This document shows, in pieces, positions 34,220-45,840 of a stretch of 64,000 nucleotides of DNA. Numbering within the stretch: the stretch's first letter is position 1; the number at the start of each line of letters is the position of its first letter. The notes beneath the pieces were generated by a model, which made no database searches, was not told the DNA's origin, and saw only the letters and a list, made by a program, of their open reading frames with translations. Location of the stretch: NCBI GenBank assembly GCA_947579605.1, contig OX388307.1:10641237-10705236 (forward strand). Direction: 5' to 3'. The stretch is from Athripsodes cinereus. Its lineage: Eukaryota; Arthropoda; Insecta; Trichoptera; Leptoceridae. A program made the position numbers and the translations under genes.

Positions 34220-35052
34220 CTTAGTCTTACTCAACATAAATCATAAATCACTCGATTGCGGGTGCAATGCCGTAAAATGAAAAAGGAAGAATAGTCTTAC
34301 TCAACAGTAACATAAAACAATAATAATAAATATTTATTTTATTTTATAAATTTAAAATGAAGTGTTACAAAGTTAATGCCGATACGATCAATGAAATTGA
34401 TAACGTTTATTCATATTCCTCAAACATGTATATTCCCCATTTTGTATTGTGAAAAAGGATCGTCCAGGCCATAAGGAACGTTTTGGATTGAGAAAAATAC
34501 TCTTTTTGGTTATTAATACAATCAAAGGTAGAACTACTAATAGAAAAATTATACATTATTTCTAAAAACTTAAATGCCGGTGTATGATCGCGTAATAATA
34601 TGGTCGTTGAATCAATAGTTATTTAAAACATTACGGCAGCGGTTATCGCATGGCGATTGCATTTTAACACAGAATTACCTGTGAATATTTTGCAATAATT
34701 TGTTTTATGAAGTTTCTATTCATTGTCGACTACAATACAACGTATTAAAGCATTAAAGTAAAATATTCACCTCGCATAAATATCACCACAGCTATTGAAA
34801 TCCTAATAAACGTATAGAGTTTAATATAAAATATTTGTATCCAGAAGATCGTAGGTAGGTACCTAATTATTTTATGCGAGAATTTTTTTGTAATTATAAG
34901 TATGGAATCTTTTGTTACTGGATATTGAACAATTTTATCATCAAATACACAGCTTAAAAAAATTAAATTATTTATAGTATTGGTACACAAGTTGTAGAAG
35001 TCCATAACTAAATAAATCTAAACAAGCGTTTCGTTTAACTAAACACTTCAAG

Positions 35053-35222
35053 TTCGTCGGTAGCTTGGAGGTAGAGTCTCGGCCTCGTGAACGGGTGGTC
35101 CGTGGTTCGATCCCAGGTACCGGCAAACTCTCCTTTCACGACACAAGCTTTGAGCAAACTGTGAAAGGTGTATAAGGTTGTATTTGGGTTTATTACAAAA
35201 ACCAGATATTTCTTCCAAAAAT
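35053..35222 (+). mobile_element. tRNA-derived SINE, copy 3 (best boxes)
   Basis: GTCGGTAGCTTGGAGGTAGA (A-box-like) and GGTTCGATCCC (exact B-box type, 35104-35114) are followed by CAGGTACCGGC, TCACGACACAAGCTTTGAGC, GTGAAAGGTGTATAAGGTTG and an A-rich end. The tRNA-like head and conserved body occur in all three local copies. It is not a functional tRNA gene, because no cloverleaf closes. Confidence 0.8.
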
Positions 35223-35334
35223 AAAAAAAAAAACTTATTTCAACTTATTCAATCCAAGAACATTTAAATATGGACCCTTACGATGGTCTTCTTCAAATCA
35301 AATTTTCTGGGTCATTTAAACAGTTTGCATGTTT

Positions 35335-35401
35335 CTCATGCAGCTGATCTGCTGGCTACCCCACTTGTGGGATATGCCGTGATGGTATAGTAGTAGTAGT
35401 A
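35335..35401 (+). repeat. 3' end of 255-bp retroposon family
   Basis: GCAGCTGATCTGCTGGCTAC, CCCACTTGTGGGATATGCCG and TGATGGTATAG, then TAG repeats. A clean 5'-truncated copy of about 60 bp. Confidence 0.7.
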
Positions 35402-35758
35402 TTTAATTTTTTAAGTCTTAAAATCAAATCCAACTAATGACACATGTTTCACAAAACTAAAAAATAGTCCGCGATTGCTCATTAACTTTGATATGATGCC
35501 TTGCCGTGCTTAATTTTAATCGCGAAAAAATAAGGTAATATATTAGATCTACATAATTATGTTGATATTATAATAATGTTAAAATTTATTGCTCTCAATT
35601 TATAATAAAATAAATACAAACAGAGGTATTCCCTGTGATTATTATGAAATATATTTTATGCAAGTAATTGAATTTTAAAAGACTTTCTAGGTATCATAAA
35701 TAATTTCAACCACAGAACTGAATAAACAACAACTAAATTGGTATAAATTTAGAAAATA
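35402..35758. other. AT-rich non-coding stretch
   Basis: No supported feature. Confidence 0.45.
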
Positions 35759-35766
35759 CCCTGTTC

Positions 35767-36127
35767 TAGTGGTGTAGCGAATGTTCGCAGATTTCAAAGT
35801 ATTCGCATTCGTATCCGCAGAAAATATGCGAATATTTTGCCATATTGAATATTATTTCGGTAATAAAGTATCGGACATTTGCTAAAAGCACCGAATGCTT
35901 ACCAGGTACATTGTAGAAAAAGGTACCTACTGCAAGGAAATGTTCTTTAAGAAAACCGAGGAGTTTTGAAATATTTTAAACTCCAATACAATTTTGAAAA
36001 TTCGGCGACGGGAGAGGGGGGAGGGGGTAGAAATTATTATGTTCGAGCAGTTGTAGAAATTTAAGCAAGTTAATATTCGCTATTCGCATTCGCGAATATC
36101 TAAAATCGCACATTCGTTTCATCACTA
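35767..36127. mobile_element. hAT-like MITE, 361 bp, perfect 8-bp TSD
   Basis: CCCTGTTC flanks both sides (35759-35766 and 36128-36135). Termini are TAGTGGTGTAGCGAATGTTC and, inverted, TAGTGATGAAACGAATGTGC. The interior is rich in ATTCGC/GCGAAT words and includes a GGGGGGAGGGGG tract. It has no coding capacity. Confidence 0.82.
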
Positions 36128-36454
36128 CCCTGTTCAACGATAAGATTATAAAAAAGGTCTGGAGATTTCATATGTATTAGTTCATTTTTAAACGATTAGT
36201 AATCTAACTGATCTATCGTATTTACATGAAATCTACGATCCATTTTTTAAGGAATGATTATAAAAAAAGTATTTTAAAAAAAATATGTGGATTTAGCAGC
36301 TCATAATCAAAGTGTAAATAATATTGTTCAAATTACCTACATACTTCAATGTATAATAATTTATTTGTACAAGTGACGATCCAAACGACAAACAGATAAG
36401 GATGTTAATTAATTCACCTGTCTGTAGAAAAGCACTCCCCAGATAATATTAATA

Positions 36455-36666
36455 CTGGAAATTAAAAAAGGGGCTAAGCGCCAATAGAAAAAAAACATTT
36501 TTTTAAAAAATTACAACGTGTGGCACTTACCAATTAACGAAGTTTTCGATGGATCCTAAGAGCCGAAAACAGACAGGAATGACACTTTTTTGGTCATTGG
36601 CTTTGGCATAATGACCGATTAACGATTTTTTTTTCGTTTGGCGCTTAGCCCCTATTTTATTTCCAG
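36455..36666. mobile_element. TA-flanked MITE, 212 bp
   Basis: Inverted ends start CTGGAAAT and contain GGGGCTAAGCGCCAA, about 30 bp with few mismatches. TA lies on both sides (36453-36454, 36667-36668), fitting a Tc1/mariner-type non-autonomous element. Confidence 0.75.
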
Positions 36667-37286
36667 TATGCAATGGTAAATAATCCGAAAGAAGTACAGT
36701 GATCTCACCTTTTACGTGATATCACATTACAAAAATAACGAATCATTAAAAATTTAAAACATAATTATGGCATGCAAGATCAATAAATTTATTTTTAATA
36801 AATGAAAAGAAAAATTGTTATAACCTGTTTGTTTTGAATTTTTAAATTTGGCGCGAAATCGTTTCAACTTTCGATATTCGACCCGTCTGCGAGCGATATC
36901 GAGAATACATTCACTCGAACGCGAGTTGATTTGAACTGCTTTATTCTGCCTCACGGTTAAAGAATATATAACTAATATTTATTATCGAACATGATGCTGA
37001 GACTGTGAAAGAAAAAGTGCCGCAAACATTGGAACGCTTTAAAGCGACGTAAAAAATTAAAAGGGATATATTATAACTCAATCACAAATTGTTTTAAAAT
37101 CCGTTTTACTTATTTCACATTCGAATTTCGTATAAAGAAAAATAACACTTCCGTACCGAAAACGTTATCAAAAAAATTACTGTAAACTGAAGATACGGAG
37201 AAGTACGGTGAAAATATCAATAGTATAAAAATATCAGTTTCACATTGGCTGCATCATAGGCATTATTAAATAAGATTCGTCTTGAA

Positions 37287-40200
37287 ATGTATTTAAAATT
37301 AGTTGACACAGTCTATCACATTATCAAAAATAATATCATAAAAATATGTTTATTAATTATAACAGTTTTATCATTTCTTTTAATATCTGCGAACAATAAT
37401 GCAAAATTCGTGAAAAATGTTGACTATGATACTATAATGGATATTATGGACGACAATGTACCAGAAGGATCGATATTCTTTCTTGAAACTACTTACAACT
37501 TCACAACACCAATTTATTTGGAATTGAATTATCGACAAGCGTGTTCAGTAGAATCAACGGCCAGATTACATCCTCAAACCAATATTTATGTCCTGTATAC
37601 CACTCCAGTGATGTATCCTACAGAACATCTGCTATCAACCAGGAGATATTCTTCCTTACAACAGTTATCCAAATATAACAATATATTACTCAGATCGGTT
37701 GATGTACTCCGTTTTACTAAGGGTACTCCGATTGAAGGATTATTTTTATCTGGAAAATTGGAGCAATCTTTCTACCCTCAAGTTCACCTGAGTGACATCA
37801 TGCGTTTAGTAGTTCTTTGGAAATATGGAGGTACCTACTTGGATTCAGATATTGTGATGATGAAGAGTATACATGACCTGGGAAATAATTTTGCTGGAAT
37901 CGAAGGAAGCGACAACGATAACAAAGTCAATACTGCAGCGTTGAACTTTAATAATCATGGTATTGGTTGGGAAATAACTCACGAATGTTTGAGGTACGAG
38001 TATACCTACATTTCCTAATTCAAATCAAATAAATAGTTCAAGTTAAACTAACCAACTTATAAATAATATAATGCTTATTCCATTCACACATACAAATTAT
38101 TACCGATACTATAAATTATATAGCTTTGGATTAGCTGCATATTTACCTACATTTACTTAATCATGTACATACCTACTTAATATTCTTCAAATATATCTAA
38201 AAATAAAATAGATGCAATTTAAAAGGTAAGACATTCATTATGGGTCGTTATCAATATTGCTGCAATACACACGATACATAATTACTTATGGCTAATTCCT
38301 GTTCGAAACAACCAGACCATGTTGCTCAATGTCTTAGATTTTTTTTTATACTTTGCCTGTTAATTGCCTGATATGTTGAGACTTTCAAACAAGTATTATT
38401 ATTTTTTTATTCTCAAAATTTTTTTTGGCGGCCATTTTTGTAACGTGCCGTGGGTGATTTTTAATGAAAATAGATCTTTAGAAAAATTATTGTATCTTTT
38501 CTGTTTATTGACATATCGAGATAATTTAAAAGAATATATTTTAAGTACAAAATTTTCTAGTTTAAAAAATATTTTTGATCATTGATATTTTCGAAAAAAT
38601 TACTAAATTTTGCTTCAAATTTACAATTCTAAAATTGAAAATTTCTCATTTTCGCATCATTAATACAGAATGAAAACAACAAATATCATCATTGATATTT
38701 TTTATTTACAGAGATATTTTATGTCACTATCCTCAGAAGCAATGCAGATGAATTTAAGAAAGTCCTTCTTTTTCTATAACTAGTCGAACTTTGCACTTAT
38801 GTGAAAAAACGCAAATTTTGAAACCAAATATCTGAAAAGGGACTGAATGTTTTCTTTTGAAAATTTTATTAGGCATTAACCGTATTCTTATTGATAAGTA
38901 GCAGGAAACATTCAGTCCCTTTTCAGATATTTGGTTTCAAAATTTGCATTTTTTCACATAAGGACATAAGTGAAATGTTCGACTAGTTATAGAAACAGAA
39001 GGACTTTCTTAAATTCATCTGTATTGCTTCTGAGGATAGTGACATAAAATATCTCTGTTATTAAAAAATATCAATGATGATATTTGTTGTTTTTATTCTG
39101 AAATAATGATGCGAAAATGAGAAATTTTCAATTTTAGAATTGTAAATTTGAAGCAAAATTTCGTAATTTTTTCAATAGATATCGATGATCAAAAATATTT
39201 TTTAAACTAGAAAATTTTATACTTAAAATATATTCTTTTAAATTATCTCGATATGTTAATAAATAAAAAAGATACAATAATTTTTCTAAAGATCTATTTT
39301 CATTAAAAATCACCCACGGCACGTTACAAAAATGGCCGCAAAAAAAAAAAAATTGAGCATAAAAAATAATAATACTTGCTTGAAAGTCTCGACATATCAG
39401 GCAAAGTATAAAAAAAATCAAAAACATCGAGCAACGATTTTTCCATTTCTTGGTTGTTTTTGTTTGGATCGATAGTTAAATACATTTTATTTTCCAACAC
39501 TCGAAAACTTACAGAAAAAAAAACGGGAGAATTATTGTATTCCGAAGAATATAATTTTACTGCTTAGTTTATTAATTTTGTATTTCACAACATTTTGCAG
39601 CGACATTGAAAAACACTATGTGCGAAGTGGATGGGCTGATAACGGGCCATACTTACTGTCCAGAGTGATTAACAAGATATGCAACACCAAAAACATTTCA
39701 AGTATTCAAGGAAACGACTGCAAAGGTTAAATATTTGCATAAATTTCAGAGTAAATGTTCTATCTTCCTTCTTAATACTGAAACTTTAATCAATCTTATG
39801 ACAATAATTTCTTTACAAGACTAAATACTGAATAATTGGTGTTTTTTTATGTCTCCGTATTTTTGAAAACTTAAAGTAATAATTATTTTTTGGGTGTGTG
39901 GCGTACTACACCGCCGATTTGAAACAGTTGAATTTATATTATATAACGTATCATATAAGTACACAAAGGAAAAAAACAATTACTTTCTTACAAATCAAAT
40001 ACATAGTTATTTTGTTTTAAATATTAATATTTCTTTATCTTTCTGACAGCAATTTTTCAATGGATACTAATTCCAATAATGATCGTGGATTTTATCTTGA
40101 TATTATAAATTATCCTAGATACTTAATGTGATATTATCAGAATACAGCGCTATACAAATTGTCAGATTATATTAATAATAATAATAAACTTTATTGTGCT

Positions 40201-41295
40201 TAAAAAAACATACATATAAACAGATTATAAATACCAATAATTATCATGCACAATGCGCGAGTTTATCGCGTGTAAGCGATATCTTCCAACTAACCCAAAT
40301 TATATTATTGTTAGGTATGAAATCGGGCCAGAGGGTGATCTTCGATCAGAATTGCCAATTCGCGTTACAGCTAGCAGCAGGGTCTTCAATAATATGGACA
40401 GAATTTGGAGGGTGTCTGGACTCAGTGTCAGGTCGAAATGCCACCTGTTCAATGGCTGTATTATCCCAATCCTTCTACGGAGTCCTCCAAGTACTAAGTA
40501 CCCGGAAGATACTAAGTTTTGAAAAAAGTGTCTTGGAAGGATTTTGGGTGTTCGGTAGTATGAGCATGCCACAAAATAATGATATTGTGCGCCAGCGCTC
40601 CCAGCAAAGATCTATAGTATCTGTAATACAGGAGAGATGATGGTCATGGTTGGTTCATGTTTCGAGAAATTTGTCTAGTGATAGTTATCCAAAAAGAGTA
40701 CTGCTCTTTTGCCCTCAAGAGTTCCGATGGCCCAAACATCCCTCTTTCACGGTATACCGTTCCTTGAACAACGACATCAGAGCGCTAGGAATGTTATGAG
40801 AAAAGGTGACTCAATTGGTACTGGCATAGGTAATAGTCCCCTGGATAGATTTTTCAGGAAATGCTTAATATTTCCGATTATTTTTGGTTATTCAAATATT
40901 CACAGGTTAATATTTATCCCTTTAAAAACAAGTTATTAACACTTAAGCAAAAAAGTTGGCTGGACAACTTTCTTAAGACGAGTCACCCAGTTTACAGAGA
41001 AATATTTTTATAGTTTGGCCCATATTATAGTTTCTTTTCTTCTGTTTTTACAGGTTTTCATCCGGTTCCTCACTGGGTCTTTTATCCTATCAACTGGGGC
41101 GAATGGCGTCAACTGTTTGACCCTAAACTACTTCAGAGTTGTCAGGATAAAATCCAAAAGTCTTACTGTGTACATTTGTACTCTCACAGCAGTAAGATGG
41201 ATTTGGTTATAAAAAATCAAAATAATGTGACTTATGGTGTCGTAGCAAAGCAATATTGTCCGAACTGTTATGAGAACAGTGGCGACTTTTTCTAA
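37287..41295 (+). CDS. Alpha-1,4-glycosyltransferase (lactosylceramide 4-alpha-galactosyltransferase-like), copy A
   Basis: Three exons: 37287-37993, 39601-39725 and 41054-41295 (707, 125, 242 bp; introns in phases 2 and 1, all GT..AG), giving 357 aa. It is a type II Golgi membrane enzyme. Residues 17-35 form the signal anchor. A nucleotide-sugar-binding block follows, with HLSDIMRLVVLWKYGGTYLDSD, whose DSD at 186-188 is the metal-binding DXD motif. Exons 2-3 encode the Gb3-synthase-type C-terminal region (GWADNGPYLLSRV, FHPVPHWVFYPINW, YCPNCYENSG). An N-glycosylation sequon lies at residue 71. The family adds an alpha-1,4-linked sugar to glycolipids. Insect members (Drosophila alpha4GT1/2) transfer GalNAc to glycosphingolipids; donor and acceptor here are not determined. 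Both introns are invaded by repeats. Confidence 0.9.
38320..39436. repeat. Long foldback in intron 1 of glycosyltransferase A
   Basis: Arms at 38320-38852 and 38906-39436 are reverse complements at high identity (for example CACGGCACGTTACAAAAATG in the right arm matches the left). They surround a 53-nt loop. The whole is transcribed with the intron and could fold into a ~530-bp hairpin RNA. Each arm keeps the same short open frame (FCNVPWVIFNENRSLEKLLY), simply because the arms are copies. No transposase, and no clear target duplication found. Confidence 0.88.
40190..40305 (-). repeat. LINE 3' UTR tail in intron 2 of glycosyltransferase A
   Basis: Minus strand: GTTAGTTGGAAGATATCGCT, GCGATAAACTCGCGCATTGT, then AATAAAGTTTATTATTATTA. 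Same family as 13385-13548. Confidence 0.6.
40318..40828 (+). pseudogene. RTE-like LINE 3' fragment in intron 2 of glycosyltransferase A
   Basis: It parallels about the last 170 codons of the 52.8-kb LINE ORF, split over frames: PEGDLRSELPIRV, FNNMDRIWRVSGLSVRSKCH, LFNGCIIP, then EDTKF, SQQRSIVSVIQER. Multiple frameshifts and stops. It lies in the same orientation as the host gene, between exons 2 and 3. Confidence 0.8.
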
Positions 41296-41324
41296 TGGAC
41301 ATATTAAGTTTATATACCTACATC

Positions 41325-41577
41325 GAGGGTATACAACCAAAATGCACTAAGTCAGTCTAGCGCTACAAAGTTTTCAAAAACTATTCAAGTAATTAACATA
41401 TTTCCTATGTTTAAATTTGTTTGCAAAGCCTAAAAGTCACTTACCAATATCATCTTAATTAAAGTTCAAATAATACATGACGAATTTGTATTGATCTAAA
41501 CACTTTTTTTTTCATTTAATTGCCACCATGTCATCTCAAAACTGAAATGACTTAGTGCATTTTGGTTGTATACCCTC
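41325..41577. mobile_element. MITE with perfect 30-bp TIRs just after glycosyltransferase A
   Basis: 41325-41354 and 41548-41577 are perfect inverted repeats of 30 bp beginning GAGGGTATACAACCAAAATG. The 193-bp interior is AT-rich and non-coding. It starts 29 bp after the stop codon, so it probably lies in the 3' UTR. The target duplication is not clear. Confidence 0.8.
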
Positions 41578-42540
41578 TTTTATATTATCATTTGCTAACA
41601 ACGTGTTTGTTATGTGCCCTGGTAATTCGCGGGACCTTGATTGGTTTATTTATTGTAATTGTGTTACACTGTTTGTCTCCCTCAAAGCCTGTCAATAAAT
41701 AAATAAATAATATTTAATGAATAATAATATGTAGATCATAAGGATAGAAAAATGCTGGATATGTCCATGTCTTTATTTATTGACTCTTTTCTGCTACAAT
41801 TAATAAGAACTTATAAACCATTTGGTTGTGTGAAAAAGTGCAAAAAACTTAAAATTTACGAGTACCTATGTACATACATAAGTAGGTATCTTCAAAATAA
41901 AGAATAGTAGACCCCATGTTGTGAATAGTATCTTTTTAAATGAATTTTTGTCTATCTTCACAGGGGTAAATCTATTAAAGTTGCAAAATTTGACACCATG
42001 TACAAAGATGAAATTAATATTCGCAAGATTTGATTTCATATTAATAATTTGTGGCGAGTGTCATAACAGGTTTATCTACGCTCCATTTCAATTAACATAT
42101 GATACTTAGTATCAATTTTCATATTCCTAATGAAAGTGATAACCACTTGTTACAAATTTCAACATACTTAAATTAGATAGGTTTATTTAGTAATATTTTT
42201 TTTTTAAATTAAAAACACCTAAATATAAACAGAATTTTTCTATGTCAAATAGCTTAATTTTGTTGTATAACAGGCATTTTCTGGATCGAGCTTTCATTTA
42301 TTTCAAATGAGACAGAAACAATTATGTAAAACATAAAATAAAAAATATAAACATTGATCAGTTTGTTTTTTTTTTCAATAAAGATTTTTTATTATTATTA
42401 TTATTATTATCAGTAAAAACAGTACCTACCACCATAGATATAAAATGTCGAAAGTAAAAATTTAAAATGTAAGTTGTCTGTCATATATAATATTTACATA
42501 GTTTACATACAATATAAAGTGCTACTAATATAATTGTGTT
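41578..42540. other. AT-rich stretch with a LINE tail fragment
   Basis: Bases about 41600-41712 (GTGCCCTGGTAATTCGCGGG, TTGTCTCCCTCAAAGCCTGT, then AATAAATAAATAAA) look like a retroposon 3' end. The AATAAA cluster at 41694-41710 could also serve as polyadenylation signal for glycosyltransferase A. An (ATT)n run lies at 42393-42412. Otherwise nothing recognised. Confidence 0.45.
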
Positions 42541-42945
42541 AAGGCAATTTGTTTTTCTTTGCTGTTGTGTCCCGCTTCGTCACATGCACAATGTGTGTTT
42601 GGTGTTCAGTTGTTTAAAAAAAAAAACTTATTCTGTCACAGCGAGTAGGTAGTAGGAATATTTAGTTGTATTTTTAAGGCAATTTGTTTTTCTTTGCTGT
42701 TGTGTTCCGCTTCGTCACATACACAATGTGTGTTTGGTGTTCAGTTGTTTTTAAAAAAAAAACTTATTCTGTCACAGCGAGTAGGTAGTAGGAATATTTA
42801 GTTGTATTTTTAAGGCAATTTGTTTTTCTTTGCTGTTGTGTTCCGCTTCGTCACATACACAATGTGTGTTTGGTGTTGTTGTTTTAAAAAAAAAACTTAT
42901 TCTGTCACAGCGAGTAGGTAGTAGGAATATTTAGTTGTATTTTTA
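42541..42945. repeat. 135-bp tandem triplication
   Basis: AAGGCAATTTGTTTTTCTTT starts at 42541, 42676 and 42812 (periods 135 and 136). Units also share TTCCGCTTCGTCACATACAC, AATGTGTGTTTGGTGTT and CACAGCGAGTAGGTAGTAGG. Copies 2 and 3 are closer to each other (TACACA, TTCCGC) than to copy 1. Length variation is in the A/T homopolymer. Confidence 0.92.
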
Positions 42946-43540
42946 GGGCTGCCTACTATTACTATACTCTCACGCCCAGCTTCTAAATTGTTCAAAATCA
43001 AATTTGATGTAAAGTTGGAGGAGATAGGATTGATGATAATAGAGAGGAGTAGAGGGGATAATATACAATCCCCGCCCCAAGGCTGACCCACTTGGAAGTC
43101 CTATTACCAATGCAGACCCTCTGATGTCATCTCCTGAAGTAAGAATACATCCAACGGAGAGCATCACCAGTAATACTTAGGATCTCCAAACAGGCCAAAC
43201 GGATATCAAAATCTACGCTATCGAAGGCACTACTAAAATTTAAAAGTGTCAGCAATGTAATTTGTTTTACCGTCATAGCAGACACCCCAAGATAAACCAC
43301 ACTTGACGATCGACAATAAATAAATTTTTGACAATAACCGCAACAAAAACGCAGAATTACAGGGTACATGTACGTATAGATTGTCGAAAAGTTCGCCAGT
43401 AGTCGATCGCCAAGTGCAGTTTGTCTAGCAAGATATCTTGAGCAGGGCGGTTGCTGTACTTTGGCCCAGATTTAAATCGATTGAGAAAATTGTTAGCTAG
43501 AAGATAGTAATTTATATGCTGTTTTAAAACTTTTCCCATA
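42946..43540 (-). pseudogene. Decayed LINE reverse transcriptase fragment
   Basis: Minus-strand pieces in order: HINYYLLANNFLNRFKSG (43539-43357), then LLNFSSAFDSVDFDIRLACL and DALRWMYSYFRR (43369-43127), then GLPSGSALGRG (43167-42970). These correspond to the segment before RT motif A, motif A (D-S-AFD) and motif B (GLPxGSxLG), with frameshifts. The style is Jockey/I-group, but too decayed to assign. Confidence 0.7.
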
Positions 43541-44929
43541 ACCTTGGAATCTTTTTCTCTTTTCTATATTTACTTTGCGTAAGAGACAGAACATTCATTT
43601 AAACTAGTTGTCACTTAATGAGGACGCACCTGTGATGATATGGTGATATTCTACATAAGGTAGGTATAACTTAAGAATCATTTTTACCTAAGGTACAAAT
43701 GAGATTTGGCTGTAGTGGTTTCAGCCAACAACTATTAGTAGGCGCAGAGAAAATTATTCAAATAGCTTTATTATTAAATATAAGCCAAAACTTTACATAC
43801 AATAATATTAACGGGTATAACAAAATAGTATGTTGTCACATATAAATAAGGTTTAAGTTGAATTTATTTTATGAATTGTATTTATTTATTTCCTAATTCA
43901 AAAACAGAGCGAGCACACTCTTACATCCTGCCGCTAGGCACGCAGGAGGCCTTCTGAATCTTAAAATTTGTGACTCTCGCTATATTCTTGATTATTGCAC
44001 ACAATAACGTTATATATGTAGTATGCACGGTAAACAACATACCGTATTATCATATAAATAAAACAAATGGTTAAATTAGAAACATTTTCTATAATTTTTT
44101 TGATAATGAAAATTATTTTTGATGTGTAAGCAGTTTGTCATAATAATTAAGAAAATCCAAGGGTTGTAAATAAATAAATCAAGGTGTATTATAAAATTCA
44201 TGATATTTTAAGATTAATCTTCGTTTTTAGATTTTATCAACACTCTTGTATTATTAAGGATAATTTGTTTAAAATATCATCATTGCGACGGTAATCATCT
44301 AAAATTATTTTCGCTGTATTCCTCGGTGCAAAATAAAACTAAAATTATAAAATCGCATTTAAAAATGTTCTAAATATAATGTTGTATAATGCTGAGAAGT
44401 GTGGATGGCAATTCTGCCGCCGCATAAAAAAAAATAGATATAAAAAATAACATAAATGTTATCCAGAATTAAAAATATATTAAAAATAAAATGGTAGTAA
44501 TTTTGCTAATTCGTTTGCATGAAATCACAAAGAAGGGGTGTTGAGCAATCTTAAGGGCAATAACAATGAATATAAATTTATAATAAACTACAATACGCCT
44601 AGAGTGAAAACCCTAGAAAGATGGTTGCAATTCCAATAGTCTTAAAAAACTAATAAAAAATATTAGTATTGCATTTTTAATTTATTTTTTCATAGATAAG
44701 ACAATATATCATGAGTAATAAAATTAATTGATAGTCAGAGAATGTCATTTACCAACATATTTAGTTGATTAAAAGATAATAAATAATGCAATTATATTAT
44801 TCGCTACTATGCATGTACCCACCTGAAAAAATATTGCATATTCAAATAACTATCTACCATTAAAAATTGATTGCATTGTCATTTATTTACAAAGGGTGGT
44901 TTACTTTTCATTCCTTCACATGCTTTCAC
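43541..44929. other. AT-rich non-coding stretch
   Basis: No gene. Bases 43915-43975 (ACATCCTGCCGCTAGGCACG) are GC-richer and may be a repeat remnant; not identified. Confidence 0.45.
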
Positions 44930-45070
44930 GGCATTTCTCATAAGTGGGGCAGCCAGGGAACAAATTGTATGTAATAAATATATAAGACTCTCCGAGCCAA
45001 TAATATTTACGACATTCAAGACAGGTGGCATACTTCATCGCTGAATTCTCAACATTCAGTGATGAGTTAA
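44930..45070 (-). repeat. 255-bp retroposon family, diverged copy
   Basis: CATGCTTTCACGGCATTTCT, AAGTGGGGCAGCCAGGGAAC, GACATTCAAGACAGGTGGCA and TTCATCGCTGAATTC are in family order, minus orientation. Confidence 0.6.
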
Positions 45071-45419
45071 TCTTACTCCTACAAATACTTACCTAGCATC
45101 GAAAATACACCGAAAAAAAGTAGAAATAGGCATAAAAATATTTTTGTACGATAAAATAAAAAAATAGTAAGTTTTATTTTTACAATTTGGAGGAAAGCTT
45201 CATTCATCTGATTCTATGCTATCTATGATATTGAAATCCAGTTGACAATAGTTAGTTTAGTTAGAGGTCATGCCTCAATGCAATATTGGTCTTCTCAAGA
45301 TGTTATTTATTTATTTGAAATCAGACATCGCTAAAAGGCACATGAAATTTCCTTTGTATTTTTCTTAGGTCTTTGATAGTTTATTTCTCCAGACCACAGA
45401 ACAATATCTACAATTCAAT

Positions 45420-45550
45420 AATGAGGACGCCACCCATCCTGAATGTCTTATTTTTTGTTAGCATGGAGAGGACAATCTGCGTGTTTATTACATGCAGTTT
45501 GTTCACTGGCTACCCCACTGGTCGGAAATGCTGTGATGGTATGAATGAAT
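45420..45550 (+). repeat. 255-bp retroposon family, 3' half, (GAAT)n tail
   Basis: GCCACCCATCCTGAATGTCT, ACTGGCTACCCCACTGGTCG and GCTGTGATGGTATGAATGAA. Here the TAG repeat is replaced by GAAT repeats. Confidence 0.6.
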
Positions 45551-45619
45551 GAACTCCAACGACACAACATTTTTAAAATTATGTGAAAAACACTGGAATA
45601 TGTTAGCATCAGTTAGAAT

Positions 45620-45840
45620 ATCTTCTATATATATATATATGGACAATTTGTAAAGCGCCGTTTACTCATAACATGACCTCAAGGGCGCTGTATATCGTAT
45701 CCATCACCCAAAACTCCCAGCAAAAAGGTGTGTCTTCAGTCCTCTTTTAAAACTTTCTCCATTCACCTCCTCTTGCAGACACAGAGGCAGCTTGTTCCAA
45801 CATCTATGTGACTGAGATGATACTACTTTTTTTTTTATTT
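45620..45840 (-). pseudogene. LINE C-terminal fragment with AT-repeat tail
   Basis: The minus-strand frame reads HRCWNKLPLCLQEEVNGESF, KRGLKTHLFAGSFG. This is the W-LP--------FK--LK-HLF pattern at the C-terminus of CR1/L2-group LINE ORFs. It is followed by GGCGCTTTACAAATTGTCCA and an (AT)n tail at 45627-45642. Confidence 0.6.

Noticed and set aside
35053..35130. Possible tRNA gene (A-box-like and GGTTCGATCCC B box)
   Set aside because: No cloverleaf or 3' acceptor pairing forms, and the head is joined to a body repeated at two other loci, so it is a SINE.
37220..37240. TATAAAA at 37224 followed by TCAGT as a core promoter of glycosyltransferase A
   Set aside because: The spacing is about 10 bp, far short of the usual 25-30 bp between TATA box and initiator.
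38364..39427. Two matching frames (FCNVPWVIFNENRSLEKLLY) on opposite strands as a possible gene pair
   Set aside because: They are the same sequence in the two arms of a foldback. No domain or splice evidence supports a protein.
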